Source: Mesobacillus sp. AQ2 (lineage in GTDB: Bacteria > Bacillota > Bacilli > Bacillales > Cytobacillaceae). Taken from it: DNA of 64,000 bases. Both the position numbers and the translations under genes were made by a program. The stretch lies in contig NZ_CP126080.1 of assembly GCF_030122805.1 (NCBI RefSeq), positions 749,001 through 813,000 on the forward strand. The letters are read 5' to 3'. A model generated the notes under the pieces. The model saw nothing but the letters and a program-made list of their open reading frames with translations, was not told the origin of the DNA and searched no databases. Within the stretch, counting starts at the first letter, position 1, and each line of letters opens with the position of its first letter. Shown here in pieces: positions 34,115-42,821 of this stretch.

Positions 34115-34140
34115 ATACCTATTTTACCACCTGGCTAAAC
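34115..34140 (-). promoter_or_regulatory. sigma-B-like promoter of the rsbY-like gene
   Basis: On the minus strand GTTTAG (34140-34135), 14 bases, AGGTAT (34120-34115), 38 bases before the start. The B. subtilis sigma-B consensus is GTTTAA-N12-15-GGGTAT, so 10 of 12 bases agree with correct spacing. Confidence 0.65.
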
Positions 34141-34265
34141 CTTTTTTTAAGCAGCAAACTTCAGAAACTGATTTTTTCTTACATCTCTATCAGAATTATT
34201 TTGGAAAAAAATGAAACACCTGGAATCAATCCCCGTCTAATTTTTTACAAGGGGGCTGAAAAGAG

Positions 34266-36443
34266 ATGAAAAAATGGTGGTTTCTGGGTGGTTTAGTACT
34301 GGTTTCACTTGCATTAGTGGCTTTTTATTCACTGTCCCAGTTCAAAGTGGTGAATGCATGGGAAGAGGAGCATGTGGTGTTGCCGAACAAGGTGTGGCAG
34401 CTGCAATTTTCTGATAAGATTTCTGAAAAAAGTCTCGACTCGAACTTGATTTATATCACAAATGATCAAGGTGAAAAGCTCGACACGAGGATCGAGCTGG
34501 GGGACGACCGGAAATCCGTTTACATCCATCCGCCGGAAAACGGATATGATCCTAAAGCAAAGGAATATACCGTTCATTTTAAAAAGGGAATTAAATCTGC
34601 ACTGGGTAGGGAGCTGAATTCTGCCCAGTCGTGGAAGTTTGTTGTAAAAGAAACACTTCCGACTGTCGGCACACAGGAAAATCTGGCGGGTTATTTTGAA
34701 AAAATCCTTGATGAAGAAAAGAAGGAACGTGGCTGGTTTGGCGGAGTGAAGGATTCCTTCAAGTCTAGTGAAGATAAAGCGTCAGAGGAATCATTAGCGG
34801 CGGATAAGTCGGCAGGAGGCGGGGAGGTATCCGAAACGAATGTCCAGGTCCAGGGCGTTGATGAAGCAGATATCGTCAAAACTGATGGGAAGAGCATTTT
34901 TCAGGCTGAGTATGATAAAGTGCGAGTCATCCAGGCGGTACCTGGCGCCCAGATGAAGGTTTTATCGACAATCCGCTATGATCAGAATTTTTCACCGAAC
35001 CAGTTGTTCCTGCAGGATGATCAGCTGGTGGTCATCGGGTATCAGTACAATGATATCCACAAGTCATATGAAGATGCCGCCAAAGATTCGCTGATTGCCC
35101 CGATGATGCAGACAACGGCAATCATTGTCTATGATGTGAAAAATCCTGCTGATCCGAAACAGATTCGTGAAGTCAAGGTTGAAGGTTCATATGTATCGGC
35201 AAGGAAGGTGGAGAACCTTGTCTATCTCGTCACGCAGCATTACCCGGATTATTGGCTGTTAAAGGGGAACCGGAAGATTGATATCCGGCCGAAATTCACC
35301 GATACAGTTTTAGGTTCAGAGGAAAAAACAATTACGTATGACGATATTCATTATTTTCCAGAATCCCGTCAGCCGAACTATACCATGATTGCCGCGCTTG
35401 ATCTCGACCAGCCGAAAAAGGAAGTCGCCATGACGGCCTATCTTGGCAGCGGCAACCAGCTGTATATGTCGAAGGATAACCTCTATCTAGCTGTTGAAAA
35501 TTACGGCGATATGGATTACAAAGAGCGCGGAGTCCTTGCGCCAGACACCGATGTCCATAAGTTTGCGATTAAAGGCATGGGGGTCAAATATCACAACTCC
35601 GCCACCGTACCGGGAACTGTGCTGAACCAGTTCTCGATGGATGAGCATAACGGTTATTTCCGTGTCGTGACAACAAAGGGCTATGCATGGGATGAGAAGC
35701 GGCCATCCTCCAACCAGCTCTATATTCTTGATAAAAACTTGAAGGAGACCGGGAAGATCGAGGAACTGGCGCGAGGCGAGAGAATCTATTCCGCAAGGTT
35801 CATGGGTGAGCGTATTTATATGGTTACGTTTAAAGAAACTGATCCGCTGTTCGTATTCGATGCAAGCGACCCTGCCAATCCGAAAGTGCTGGGTGAATTG
35901 AAAATCCCAGGCTTCAGTAATTACCTGCATCCATATGATGAAAACCATATCATCGGATTTGGCCAGGATACGAAAATCGTCTCTGAAAAAGGCTTCTCGC
36001 AGCCGCGGATCCTGACCAATGGCGTCAAGATTTCGCTATTCGATGTCAGCGATATGAGCAACCCGAAAGAGAAATTCACTGAGGTGATTGGCGGCCGGGG
36101 CACGTACTCACCGTTGAATGATGACCATAAAGCTTTGCTGTTCAGTAAAGACAAAGACATTTTTGCCTTCCCGATCTCCGTTTACCAGAACAGCGACAAG
36201 AGCGAATACGAACAAATCTTTGAGTATCAGGGAGCCTATGTTTACAGTATCAATCCTTCCACCGGGTTTAAGCTGAAGTCCAAGGTTACCCATATTAACG
36301 GCGACATGCCATATTACGAGGATTGGGAGCACCAGATCCAGCGCCTGCTTTATATCGGGGACACACTTTACGCCGTTTCAGCAGAGAAGATTACGAGCCA
36401 TAAAATCGGCAGCTATGAAAAGGTGGGCGAACTGGAATTTTAA
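34266..36443 (+). CDS. secreted beta-propeller protein with SbsA Ig-like domain
   Basis: A 725-residue protein with an N-terminal signal anchor (about 5-24), an SbsA-type Ig-like domain (about 30-125; VWQLQFSDKISEKSLDSN to AQSWKFVV), a charged linker (about 140-190) and a large C-terminal domain of the beta-propeller family PF09826 type (from about 195). The domain begins with the recognisable NVQVQGVDEADIVKTDG and contains repeated blade ends (YVSARKVENLVYLVTQ, ERIYSARFMGERIYMVT). The family is secreted and of unknown function. It starts with ATG 34266 after AAGGGGGCTGAAAAG. A strong terminator follows; no operon partner. Confidence 0.88.
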   Translation: MKKWWFLGGLVLVSLALVAFYSLSQFKVVNAWEEEHVVLPNKVWQLQFSDKISEKSLDSNLIYITNDQGEKLDTRIELGDDRKSVYIHPPENGYDPKAKEYTVHFKKGIKSALGRELNSAQSWKFVVKETLPTVGTQENLAGYFEKILDEEKKERGWFGGVKDSFKSSEDKASEESLAADKSAGGGEVSETNVQVQGVDEADIVKTDGKSIFQAEYDKVRVIQAVPGAQMKVLSTIRYDQNFSPNQLFLQDDQLVVIGYQYNDIHKSYEDAAKDSLIAPMMQTTAIIVYDVKNPADPKQIREVKVEGSYVSARKVENLVYLVTQHYPDYWLLKGNRKIDIRPKFTDTVLGSEEKTITYDDIHYFPESRQPNYTMIAALDLDQPKKEVAMTAYLGSGNQLYMSKDNLYLAVENYGDMDYKERGVLAPDTDVHKFAIKGMGVKYHNSATVPGTVLNQFSMDEHNGYFRVVTTKGYAWDEKRPSSNQLYILDKNLKETGKIEELARGERIYSARFMGERIYMVTFKETDPLFVFDASDPANPKVLGELKIPGFSNYLHPYDENHIIGFGQDTKIVSEKGFSQPRILTNGVKISLFDVSDMSNPKEKFTEVIGGRGTYSPLNDDHKALLFSKDKDIFAFPISVYQNSDKSEYEQIFEYQGAYVYSINPSTGFKLKSKVTHINGDMPYYEDWEHQIQRLLYIGDTLYAVSAEKITSHKIGSYEKVGELEF

Positions 36444-36480
36444 CTAGCAAGCCGGTTTCATTTAGCTAACACCCATAGAG

Positions 36481-36515
36481 AAGGCTCTTTTGCACCAAGC
36501 GCAAAAGAGCCTTTT
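36481..36515. terminator. bidirectional terminator, with decayed second copy
   Basis: Long stem AAGGCTCTTTTGC / GCAAAAGAGCCTT followed by T5. A degenerate second copy (AGAGCC...GCGC...GAGAGCCTTTCT) runs from about 36530 to 36567 up to the VOC gene. Confidence 0.9.
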
Positions 36516-36573
36516 TGGCATCCAACGAAGAAGAGCCAATCTAGCACCTTGCGCAGGAGAGCCTTTCTAGCTT

Positions 36574-36993
36574 TTAATTCCCCAATCCAGCTGAATTCTG
36601 CAGGACAATCCTCCAGCCATCCGGATCGGCAATCGTCACACCGGCCTTTTTCCAATAAGGGTTTTCCGGCTCGACTTCCGGATAGCCCATCTCATGCAGC
36701 CGCTTGGCGATGGTGTCGCGGGCTTCCTTATCGGGAATGTAGAAGACGAATAGATTGTCTTCGGTTGGAGCAGGGCAAGGGCTGCCGTTTTCATGCTGAG
36801 TGAATTCCAGGTGATAGCTGAAATCTGGCAGACCAAGCATGACGCCATCATACCCATCATGTTTTTCAAATCCCCCAACGACTTCAAGTCCAAGTCCATC
36901 GCGGTAAAATTCAACTACTTTTTCTAATTGATCTGTTGGCCGGGCAATCCGGAATTGGACAGCAGGCATTTTTTTTGACCAAATTTTTTTCAC
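36574..36993 (-). CDS. VOC superfamily (glyoxalase/dioxygenase fold) protein
   Basis: A 139-residue protein with two beta-alpha-beta-beta-beta halves of the vicinal oxygen chelate superfamily: VQFRIARPTDQLEKVVEFYRD and GLGLEVVGGFEKHDGYDGVM, then the closing AGVTIADPDGWRIVL. Metal-binding residues cannot all be assigned (Glu in HLEFTQHENG is a candidate). GTG 36993 has GAGGTG 6 bases before and is preferred to the GTG at 37002, which lies in that site. Substrate unknown. Single gene. Confidence 0.85.
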   Translation of the reverse strand: MKKIWSKKMPAVQFRIARPTDQLEKVVEFYRDGLGLEVVGGFEKHDGYDGVMLGLPDFSYHLEFTQHENGSPCPAPTEDNLFVFYIPDKEARDTIAKRLHEMGYPEVEPENPYWKKAGVTIADPDGWRIVLQNSAGLGN

Positions 36994-37100
36994 TGTTAGC
37001 ACCTCAATTTATTTTATAGGTTTATTTTACAATAAGGGCAGCTAAAGAGATTCAGAGAGAAGCAGGAATTTTACTCAGACTTTAGTTGTAGAAATATTAA

Positions 37101-37130
37101 AAGGCCAGCCCCTGGGAAAGGGCTGACCTA
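37101..37130 (-). terminator. terminator of the gnt operon
   Basis: Stem AGGCCAGCCC / GGGCTGACCT; on the minus strand it is followed by TTTTAATATTT. It lies just after gntP. Confidence 0.8.
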
Positions 37131-37136
37131 AATTTT

Positions 37137-38483
37137 TTATACAAACAGGCTAAGCAGAAGGATAAATCCTAATCCAGCAACGGAAATGATTGTTTCTAAT
37201 AGTGTCCACGTTGCGAATGTTTCTTTCATGCTAAGACCGAAGTATTCTTTGAACATCCAAAAGCCAGCGTCGTTTACGTGTGACGCGATCAAGCTTCCTG
37301 CTCCTGTTGCAAGTACGACCAGGGCCAGGTTCACGTCTGTTTGGCCAAGTAGTGGAATCACAAGACCAGCTGTTGTTAAAGCAGCAACCGTTGCGGATCC
37401 AAGTGAGATACGCAGGATGGCTGCAATGATCCAGGCAAGCAGGATAGGTGAAAGTGAAGTGCCTTTGAACAGTTCTGCTACATAGTCACCAACACCGCCA
37501 TTGATCAAAACTTGCTTGAAAGCGCCGCCTCCACCAATGATCAAGAGCATCATACCGATGTGAGAGATGGCTGTTGTACAAGAATCCATCACTGTTTTAA
37601 TAGGGATGTTCCTGGCAATCCCCATTGTGTAAATCGCTACTAACAGGGAGAGCAGCATGGCTGTTCCTGCGTCACCGATGAACTGGATTGCAGCGAGGAA
37701 GCCATTGCTCTCGAATCCCATTGTTTTTTGCAGTAAAGAAATGATTGTTGCTATGGACATCAAAATGACTGGCAATAATGCAGTGAAAACGCTGATGCCG
37801 AAACCAGGTGTTTCTTCTAGCTTGAATGTCTTTTGTTCGCCTAGTGAAGCGATGTTTCCTGTCTTGTTAAAAGATTCTGGTACTAGTTTTTTAGCGATTT
37901 TCGTGAATACTGGACCTGCCAGAATGACAGTTGGAATCGCAATGATAAAGCCGTAAAGCAATACTTCACCAATGTTTGCGCCATATTCACCAGCAATAAC
38001 TGTTGGTCCTGGGTGAGGTGGCAGGAAGCCGTGTGTAACAGATAAAGCGGCCGTCATTGGAATACCAAGATATAAAATAGAAATCTTTAATTCTCTTGAA
38101 ATCGCGAACACGATTGGAATCAATAGTACTAAACCTACTTCGAAAAATAGAGCAACACCGATAATGAATGAAGCAGCAACAACTGCCCACTGAATGTTCT
38201 TTTCACCAAACTTATTCACAAGCGTCATCGCGATTCGCTGGGCACCACCGGAATCTGCGATCAATTTACCAAGCATAGCACCAAGACCAAAAATCAGTGC
38301 CAGGTGACCAAGCGTTCCGCCTAAACCAGCTTCGATTGTCTTTACGATTTCTTCAAGCGGCATTCCCAATGCAAGAGCAACACCAAATGAAACGATAATC
38401 AAAGAAATGAATGTGTTGAGCTTAAAGCCCATGATCAATAATAATAATGCTAAAATTCCAATTGCTACAATAACCAATGGCAT
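37137..38483 (-). CDS. gntP: gluconate permease (GntP family)
   Basis: A 448-residue integral membrane permease of the gluconate:H+ symporter family, with about 12-14 hydrophobic segments. Family markers are the early [20 protein letters not shown], the central [20 protein letters not shown] loop ([10 protein letters not shown] is characteristic) and the C-terminal [19 protein letters not shown]. It takes up gluconate for the kinase encoded upstream. Gene order gntR-gntK-gntP equals that in B. subtilis, though no gntZ (6-phosphogluconate dehydrogenase) follows; the operon ends in a terminator. A 121-base intergenic stretch with the small hairpin CCCGC-ATGAA-GCGGG separates it from gntK. Confidence 0.94.
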   Translation of the reverse strand: MPLVIVAIGILALLLLIMGFKLNTFISLIIVSFGVALALGMPLEEIVKTIEAGLGGTLGHLALIFGLGAMLGKLIADSGGAQRIAMTLVNKFGEKNIQWAVVAASFIIGVALFFEVGLVLLIPIVFAISRELKISILYLGIPMTAALSVTHGFLPPHPGPTVIAGEYGANIGEVLLYGFIIAIPTVILAGPVFTKIAKKLVPESFNKTGNIASLGEQKTFKLEETPGFGISVFTALLPVILMSIATIISLLQKTMGFESNGFLAAIQFIGDAGTAMLLSLLVAIYTMGIARNIPIKTVMDSCTTAISHIGMMLLIIGGGGAFKQVLINGGVGDYVAELFKGTSLSPILLAWIIAAILRISLGSATVAALTTAGLVIPLLGQTDVNLALVVLATGAGSLIASHVNDAGFWMFKEYFGLSMKETFATWTLLETIISVAGLGFILLLSLFV

Positions 38484-38603
38484 TGTAATTTCCCCCCTAA
38501 ATGTATATATATTACCCGCATGAAGCGGGGTGTTCCCTTTGTGAAAAAGCCGGTTTTGCTAAAATAAAGCGTTGCCATTTTGGGAAGGGGAGCAGGCGCC
38601 CCC

Positions 38604-40139
38604 TTATTTGATCAAGCTTCTTTGGTAGTTTGCAATTCTTGAATAATCTTGCTCCAATGCACGAGATAAGCTGATGAAAATTGGTACGAGCTGCCTGTAT
38701 TCCTTTGCTGCCTCTTCATCTGGCGTATGCTTGTGAGTGCTGCCGATCATCTCGGAAGTCACTTCAAAGGAATCGATTTTTCCAGTGGCATAAAGTCCGA
38801 GGATGCAAGCGCCAAGGCATGAGCTTTCATAGCTTTCAGGCACGACCACCTCAAGGTCGAAAATGTCAGACATCATCTGGCGCCAGACATCGGACCTTGC
38901 GAAACCGCCGGTAGCCTGGATTCTTGTAACCGGGCTCTCCATCGCTTCAGTTAGAGCTAAAAATACTGTATATAGATTGAAAATAACTCCTTCTAATGCT
39001 GCACGGATCATATGCTCTTTTTTATGGGACATCGTCAGTCCAAAGAAGGAGCCGCGGACATCAGGATTCCATAATGGAGCACGTTCGCCGGCGAGGTATG
39101 GGTGGAACAGCAATCCCTCTGATCCAGGCCTTACACGCTCAGCGATCTTCGTTAACACATTGTAAGGGTCGATTCCCAGGCGTTTTGCCGTCTCGACTTC
39201 GGATGCAGCGAACTCATCCCTGATCCAGCGAAAGACCATCCCGCCATTATTAACAGGCCCGCCAATCACCCAGTGGTTTTCGGTCAAGGCGTAACAGAAA
39301 ATCCTGCCTTTTTCATCGGTTTGCGGCTGGTCGATGATTGTGCGGATCGCACCGCTTGTCCCAATCGTCACCGCGATCTCACCTTTGCCAATCGCATTCA
39401 CTCCGAGGTTGGAAAGAACACCGTCACTTGCGCCGATGACAAAAGGAGTTAGCGGGTTGATTCCGAGTTGCTTCGCAATTTCCGGATTGGTGCCTGTGAA
39501 AACCTTTGTTGTCGGTACAAGCTCGGATAATTGGTTTTTGGTGATTCCCGCAATTTGAAGGGCTTCTTCATCCCAATCGAGCTTTTTAAGATTCATCATT
39601 CCCATTGCAGATGCCAGCGAGTGGTCCACCACATACTGATCAAAGAACTTTTTAAAAATGAACTCCTTGATGCCGATGTATTTTTTCGTTTTTGCAGCAA
39701 TTTCGGGACGCTCGTTCACAATCCAGGTGATCTTGCTTAACGGCGACATCGGATGGATTGGCGTTCCTGTCCGCTTGTAAATTTCATGCCCATTCAGCTC
39801 AGCTTTGATTTTGTGCCCCCACGCTTCACTGCGGTTATCCGCCCAGGTGATGCATGGCGTCAGCGGCTCATCATATTCATCAATAGCGATGACACTGTGC
39901 ATCGCGCTGCTGAATGAGATGAACGCCAGCTTTTTTTGCTTATGGTGCTTCATGATTTTTGTGATGGCCGTCAGGACTGCCATGTATATTTCTTCCGGGT
40001 CTTGCTCGGCTGTTGAAATATCCGGCGTATAAAGAGGGTAGCCAACGTTCTCCTGCTGGATGACTTCACCTTTTTCACTGAATAGTACAGCCTTGGTGCT
40101 TGTGGTGCCGATATCGACTCCCAGCATATACTCAGTCAT
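38604..40139 (-). CDS. gntK: gluconokinase
   Basis: A 511-residue FGGY-family sugar kinase phosphorylating gluconate to 6-phosphogluconate. N-terminal ATP-binding motif MLGVDIGTTSTKAVLF, catalytic region with TWADNRSEAWGHK (Asp), and the C-terminal FGGY signature VTRIQATGGFARSDVWRQMM. ATG 40139 is chosen: AAGGGAG stands about 9 bases upstream, and the open frame reaching 40211 would overlap gntR deeply. It overlaps the gntR stop by 8 bases, implying translational coupling. Confidence 0.94.
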   Translation of the reverse strand: MTEYMLGVDIGTTSTKAVLFSEKGEVIQQENVGYPLYTPDISTAEQDPEEIYMAVLTAITKIMKHHKQKKLAFISFSSAMHSVIAIDEYDEPLTPCITWADNRSEAWGHKIKAELNGHEIYKRTGTPIHPMSPLSKITWIVNERPEIAAKTKKYIGIKEFIFKKFFDQYVVDHSLASAMGMMNLKKLDWDEEALQIAGITKNQLSELVPTTKVFTGTNPEIAKQLGINPLTPFVIGASDGVLSNLGVNAIGKGEIAVTIGTSGAIRTIIDQPQTDEKGRIFCYALTENHWVIGGPVNNGGMVFRWIRDEFAASEVETAKRLGIDPYNVLTKIAERVRPGSEGLLFHPYLAGERAPLWNPDVRGSFFGLTMSHKKEHMIRAALEGVIFNLYTVFLALTEAMESPVTRIQATGGFARSDVWRQMMSDIFDLEVVVPESYESSCLGACILGLYATGKIDSFEVTSEMIGSTHKHTPDEEAAKEYRQLVPIFISLSRALEQDYSRIANYQRSLIK

Positions 40140-40860
40140 TTTTTTCAACTCCCTTGGAAAGCGTCTGCTGCGATATCCAAAGGTCCTCAACCTTACCTTG
40201 AACATCATCAAAATTTTGGTGTAAGGATTTAATCATAAGTTCGCGATTCTTCGTTTTGATGGCTTCAATATAAAGCTCGTGATTTTCGAGGATGCGATCG
40301 AAATCTTCGTACTTTTCTTCGATCCTTGCGCGCATCGATAAAAGAATGAACGCTTCCATAACCGGTTTCGTGTTATCCCAGATCATTCTGATATGGGAAT
40401 GATTGATGGCCCTAATGATCGTCTCATGGAAGAGCACATCCTGGAGGCTGAACTCGTCAGCGTCCTTGTACTTGATGGCGATTTTCATCATTTCGAGGAT
40501 TTTGCTCAACTCAGTTACAAGATTTGAAGTATCTATTTTTATCAGTCGTTCAAAAACAAATGATTCAATCAATAAGCGGACGTCATAAATCTCCTCAACA
40601 TCCTTTTCGGTCAAGCCAATGACTATAGCGCCCATTCTTTCCAGCCGAATCAAGTTTTCAGCCGCGAGGATTTTCAGCGCTTCACGAATGGGTGAGCGGC
40701 TGACCCCAAAGTCCGCAGCTAATTTGTTTTCCGAAAGGGTGGCACCGCTTTCAATCAATCCCGAAATAATCTGCATCCGCAGCTCACTCGCGACACGATC
40801 ACCGGTCGACGCCTTCGAAAGCCATTTTTGAGGATAAAGAAATTCATTTTTTTCAGTCAT
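40132..40860 (-). CDS. gntR: gluconate operon repressor (GntR/FadR-subfamily)
   Basis: A 242-residue repressor. The N-terminal winged helix (about 15-80) carries ATLSENKLAADFGVSRSPIR and EALKILAAENLIRLERMGA. The C-terminal FCD all-helical domain (about 90-230) includes EEIYDVRLLIESFVFERL and FHETIIRAINHSHIRMI, which would bind gluconate. It is the first gene of the gntRKP operon. The operator ATACTTGTATACAAGTAT lies just upstream over the -10 region, identical in form to that of B. subtilis gnt. ATG 40860 has GGTGAGG upstream; the frame runs on to 40884. Confidence 0.94.
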   Translation of the reverse strand: MTEKNEFLYPQKWLSKASTGDRVASELRMQIISGLIESGATLSENKLAADFGVSRSPIREALKILAAENLIRLERMGAIVIGLTEKDVEEIYDVRLLIESFVFERLIKIDTSNLVTELSKILEMMKIAIKYKDADEFSLQDVLFHETIIRAINHSHIRMIWDNTKPVMEAFILLSMRARIEEKYEDFDRILENHELYIEAIKTKNRELMIKSLHQNFDDVQGKVEDLWISQQTLSKGVEKND

Positions 40861-40886
40861 TTCCTCACCTTCCTGGTTAATCAAGT

Positions 40887-40904
40887 ATACTTGTATACAA
40901 GTAT
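40887..40904. promoter_or_regulatory. GntR operator
   Basis: Perfect palindrome ATACTTGTATACAAGTAT, equal to the known B. subtilis GntR operator, at the +1/-10 region of the gnt promoter. Confidence 0.92.
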
Positions 40905-40939
40905 TATAAAACGAATTTTAGAAATTGCAAGCGTTTTCT
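40903..40939 (-). promoter_or_regulatory. gnt promoter with overlapping cre box
   Basis: On the minus strand TTGCAA (40930-40925), 16 bases, TATAAT (40908-40903). The -35 overlaps a cre-like sequence TGCAAGCGTTTTCT (40926-40939 on +), matching TGNAANCGNNNNCA except for the last base. CcpA binding here would block the promoter under glucose. Confidence 0.78.
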
Positions 40940-40985
40940 ACTGTGATTATTTTGCCAAATTAGTTTGGTTTCATTCTCGATAGAA

Positions 40986-41420
40986 AAGGAGGTGGAATTA
41001 AATAAAGAAGAAAAAATGTGCACGGTTAAGGGAAGTAAGAGAAAAACCGTTCAAATAAAGAAGAGATATGTGCCCGGTTAAGGGAAGTAGGAGAAAAACC
41101 GGTCAAATAAAGAAGAGTTATGTGCCCGGTTAAGGGAAGTAGGAGAAAAACCGGTCAAATAAAGAAGAGTTATGTGACCGGTTAAGGGAGGTAAGAGAAA
41201 AACCGGTCAAATAAAGAAGAGTTATGTGACCGGTTAAGGGAGGTAAGAGAAAAACCGGTCAAATAAAGAAGAGATATGTGCCCAGTTAGGGGAAGTAAGA
41301 GAAAAACCGGTCAAATAAAGAAGAGGTATGTGCCCAGTTAGGGGAAGTGAGAGAAAAACCGGTCAAATAAAGATGAGATATATGACCGGTTAAGGAAAGA
41401 AAAAGGGAAACGGGTCAAAT
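40986..41420 (+). repeat. tandem repeat array 4, about 8 units of ~53 bp
   Basis: Units of about 53 bases contain ACCGGT twice (as ACCGGTCAAATAAAGAAGAG and, about 26 bases on, ACCGGTTAAGGGAAGTAAGA), with purine-rich linkers. ACCGGT is self-complementary, so each unit carries two palindromic cores. Early units have variant cores (CACGGTT, CCCGGTT, CCCAGTT). It fills the gap between gntR and the NERD gene. Confidence 0.9.
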
Positions 41421-41474
41421 AAATTGCCAAGAGGAGATAAAACTTCCCCTTGGCTAAAGTCCGTGTAGAAATTA

Positions 41475-42380
41475 TTACTCGTAATAAGTAGATTTGCATT
41501 CGCCGTTGGCTGATAGATTGTTTTTTAAAACTCTTCTAATAGATTTCCTTGGTAGGTCTCCGTTGCTCCAATCATATATGATGGTTGTGGTTACTCTTCG
41601 ATCGGGAAACAGTATTTGAAAACTTTTTAACGTTTGTAAAACAAGGGATTCAATAGAGTCACGTGCCCCACAGTGACTGCATACAAATCTTTTTTGTCCC
41701 AATGAATCCAAAAACCCCCCACACCCCTCACAAACAACCCCTTTCCTCAACCCATCAAATTCGTACCCTGGCACTCTGGTAAACGGTGATTTCTTAATAT
41801 GCAAGGACAAGAGGGCCTCGGCGAGTTTGGTATGTTTGTTTGTTAGTTTTGAGGAGGTTCTGTTCATCCTATCCATAAACCGATTCAGTTGGGTTGGCAA
41901 AATAATGGGTGATTTCAGTGGTGCTTGCAGAAGGGTGAATTCCGGGTTGATGAACACGAGGTGTGGTTCGAGAGGGATGTAGAATCCTAGATTCTTCAGC
42001 AGTTGTTTTAGCAGGGATTCGGCACGGCTTAGCTGGTGGAGGGGGTTTTTGGTTTCAGCACCGGCGGCGGTTTTAAATTTGTCTCCATCTAAATAGTAGT
42101 CTCCTTCTAAATTTTTCACTTCGAAAAGGTGGAGCCGATCCTGGGTAATCACGAGGGAATCGATTTGAAAGAGGGTGCCATTCACTTCCAGTAAAAGGTC
42201 GTTGATAATCAGACTCTCCACTCGGCAGTTCGTGAACCACTGGTCAAATTGCACTTCGCCTTCATAGCCTTTTTCCAGCGTGTACAGGTTCGATGCCGCT
42301 TTCTCCTCCAGCTCCATCCGGGGCTTCAACGCTTGTAAAATCTCTAATTCTTCTGGTTTGGTCCGTTCTTTAACTATCAT
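41475..42380 (-). CDS. NERD-domain protein with C-terminal zinc ribbon
   Basis: A 301-residue protein with an N-terminal NERD (nuclease-related) domain, about residues 30-145: YEGEVQFDQWFTN, LLLEVNGTLFQIDSLVITQDRLHLFEVKNLEGDYY, where D and E-V-K resemble the PD-(D/E)xK nuclease core. A C-terminal zinc ribbon (CEGCG...CSHCG, about 215-245) and a basic tail follow. NERD proteins are predicted nucleases or DNA-binding proteins. ATG 42380 has AAAGGAAGTGG before it; the frame extends to 42419. It is divergent from the lysine-riboswitch gene. Confidence 0.88.
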   Translation of the reverse strand: MIVKERTKPEELEILQALKPRMELEEKAASNLYTLEKGYEGEVQFDQWFTNCRVESLIINDLLLEVNGTLFQIDSLVITQDRLHLFEVKNLEGDYYLDGDKFKTAAGAETKNPLHQLSRAESLLKQLLKNLGFYIPLEPHLVFINPEFTLLQAPLKSPIILPTQLNRFMDRMNRTSSKLTNKHTKLAEALLSLHIKKSPFTRVPGYEFDGLRKGVVCEGCGGFLDSLGQKRFVCSHCGARDSIESLVLQTLKSFQILFPDRRVTTTIIYDWSNGDLPRKSIRRVLKNNLSANGECKSTYYE

Positions 42381-42431
42381 TTTCCACTTCCTTTCTTCCT
42401 TCATTTTAAAAGAATCCAAAATAAAAATCAG

Positions 42432-42460
42432 TGAACTTTCTGGGGCATTTATGATACTAT
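42432..42460 (+). promoter_or_regulatory. sigma-A-type promoter of the riboswitch transcript
   Basis: TGAACT, 17 bases, TACTAT. A start near 42467 would put the aptamer about 20 bases into the transcript. Confidence 0.55.
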
Positions 42461-42486
42461 TAAGCTAATTTCATATGATCTTATCA

Positions 42487-42665
42487 GATCGGTGAGGTAG
42501 AGGAGCGAACAACAAGAGTAGGCCATCGGAGTATGACATCAATGATGGTGGCTGGAAGGGTTGTTTGCCGAAGCGTGGCCAGGGTCAGACTGGTTACTGC
42601 TGGGATGCTTTCTGAAAAAGGAGCAGACTGTCATGCTTGAATTGGCGCATGGAGAACTACTGATC
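42487..42665 (+). ncRNA. lysine riboswitch (L box) aptamer
   Basis: The conserved lysine aptamer blocks occur in order: GGTAGAGGAGCGAAC, AAGAGTA, GGCTGGAAGGG, TTGCCGAAGCG, TGCTGGGATGC, GACTGTCAT and the closing GGAGAACTACT. GTAG (5' side) and CTAC (3' side) close the P1 stem. The match to the B. subtilis lysC leader is clear over the five-way junction. It is followed by a terminator, so lysine binding should switch the downstream amidohydrolase gene off. Confidence 0.95.
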
Positions 42666-42690
42666 GAAATGGGAGATAACGTGTATTGTA

Positions 42691-42727
42691 AAAGCAATGA
42701 CCGGTTATTTCTGTCGTTGCTTTTTAT
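42691..42727 (+). terminator. lysine-dependent terminator of the riboswitch
   Basis: Stem AAAGCAATGAC / GTCGTTGCTTT (one G-T pair) followed by T-rich TTTTTATAG. It is the expected expression platform, 95 bases before the gene. Confidence 0.9.
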
Positions 42728-42821
42728 AGACAAGAGCTTTTCCTCCATTCCTTCTATTAAACTCCACTCCCGGGCATGTGCCTCTCCTGGCTTTCATTTT
42801 ACCAAAAAGGAGAGAATCATC

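Noticed and set aside
41697..41760. separate zinc-finger gene
   Set aside because: The Cys-x2-Cys pairs belong to the C-terminal zinc ribbon of the NERD protein in the same frame.
42561..42821. N-terminal 87-codon extension of the amidohydrolase
   Set aside because: This stretch is the lysine riboswitch and its terminator; the real start is TTG 42822 with a good ribosome-binding site.
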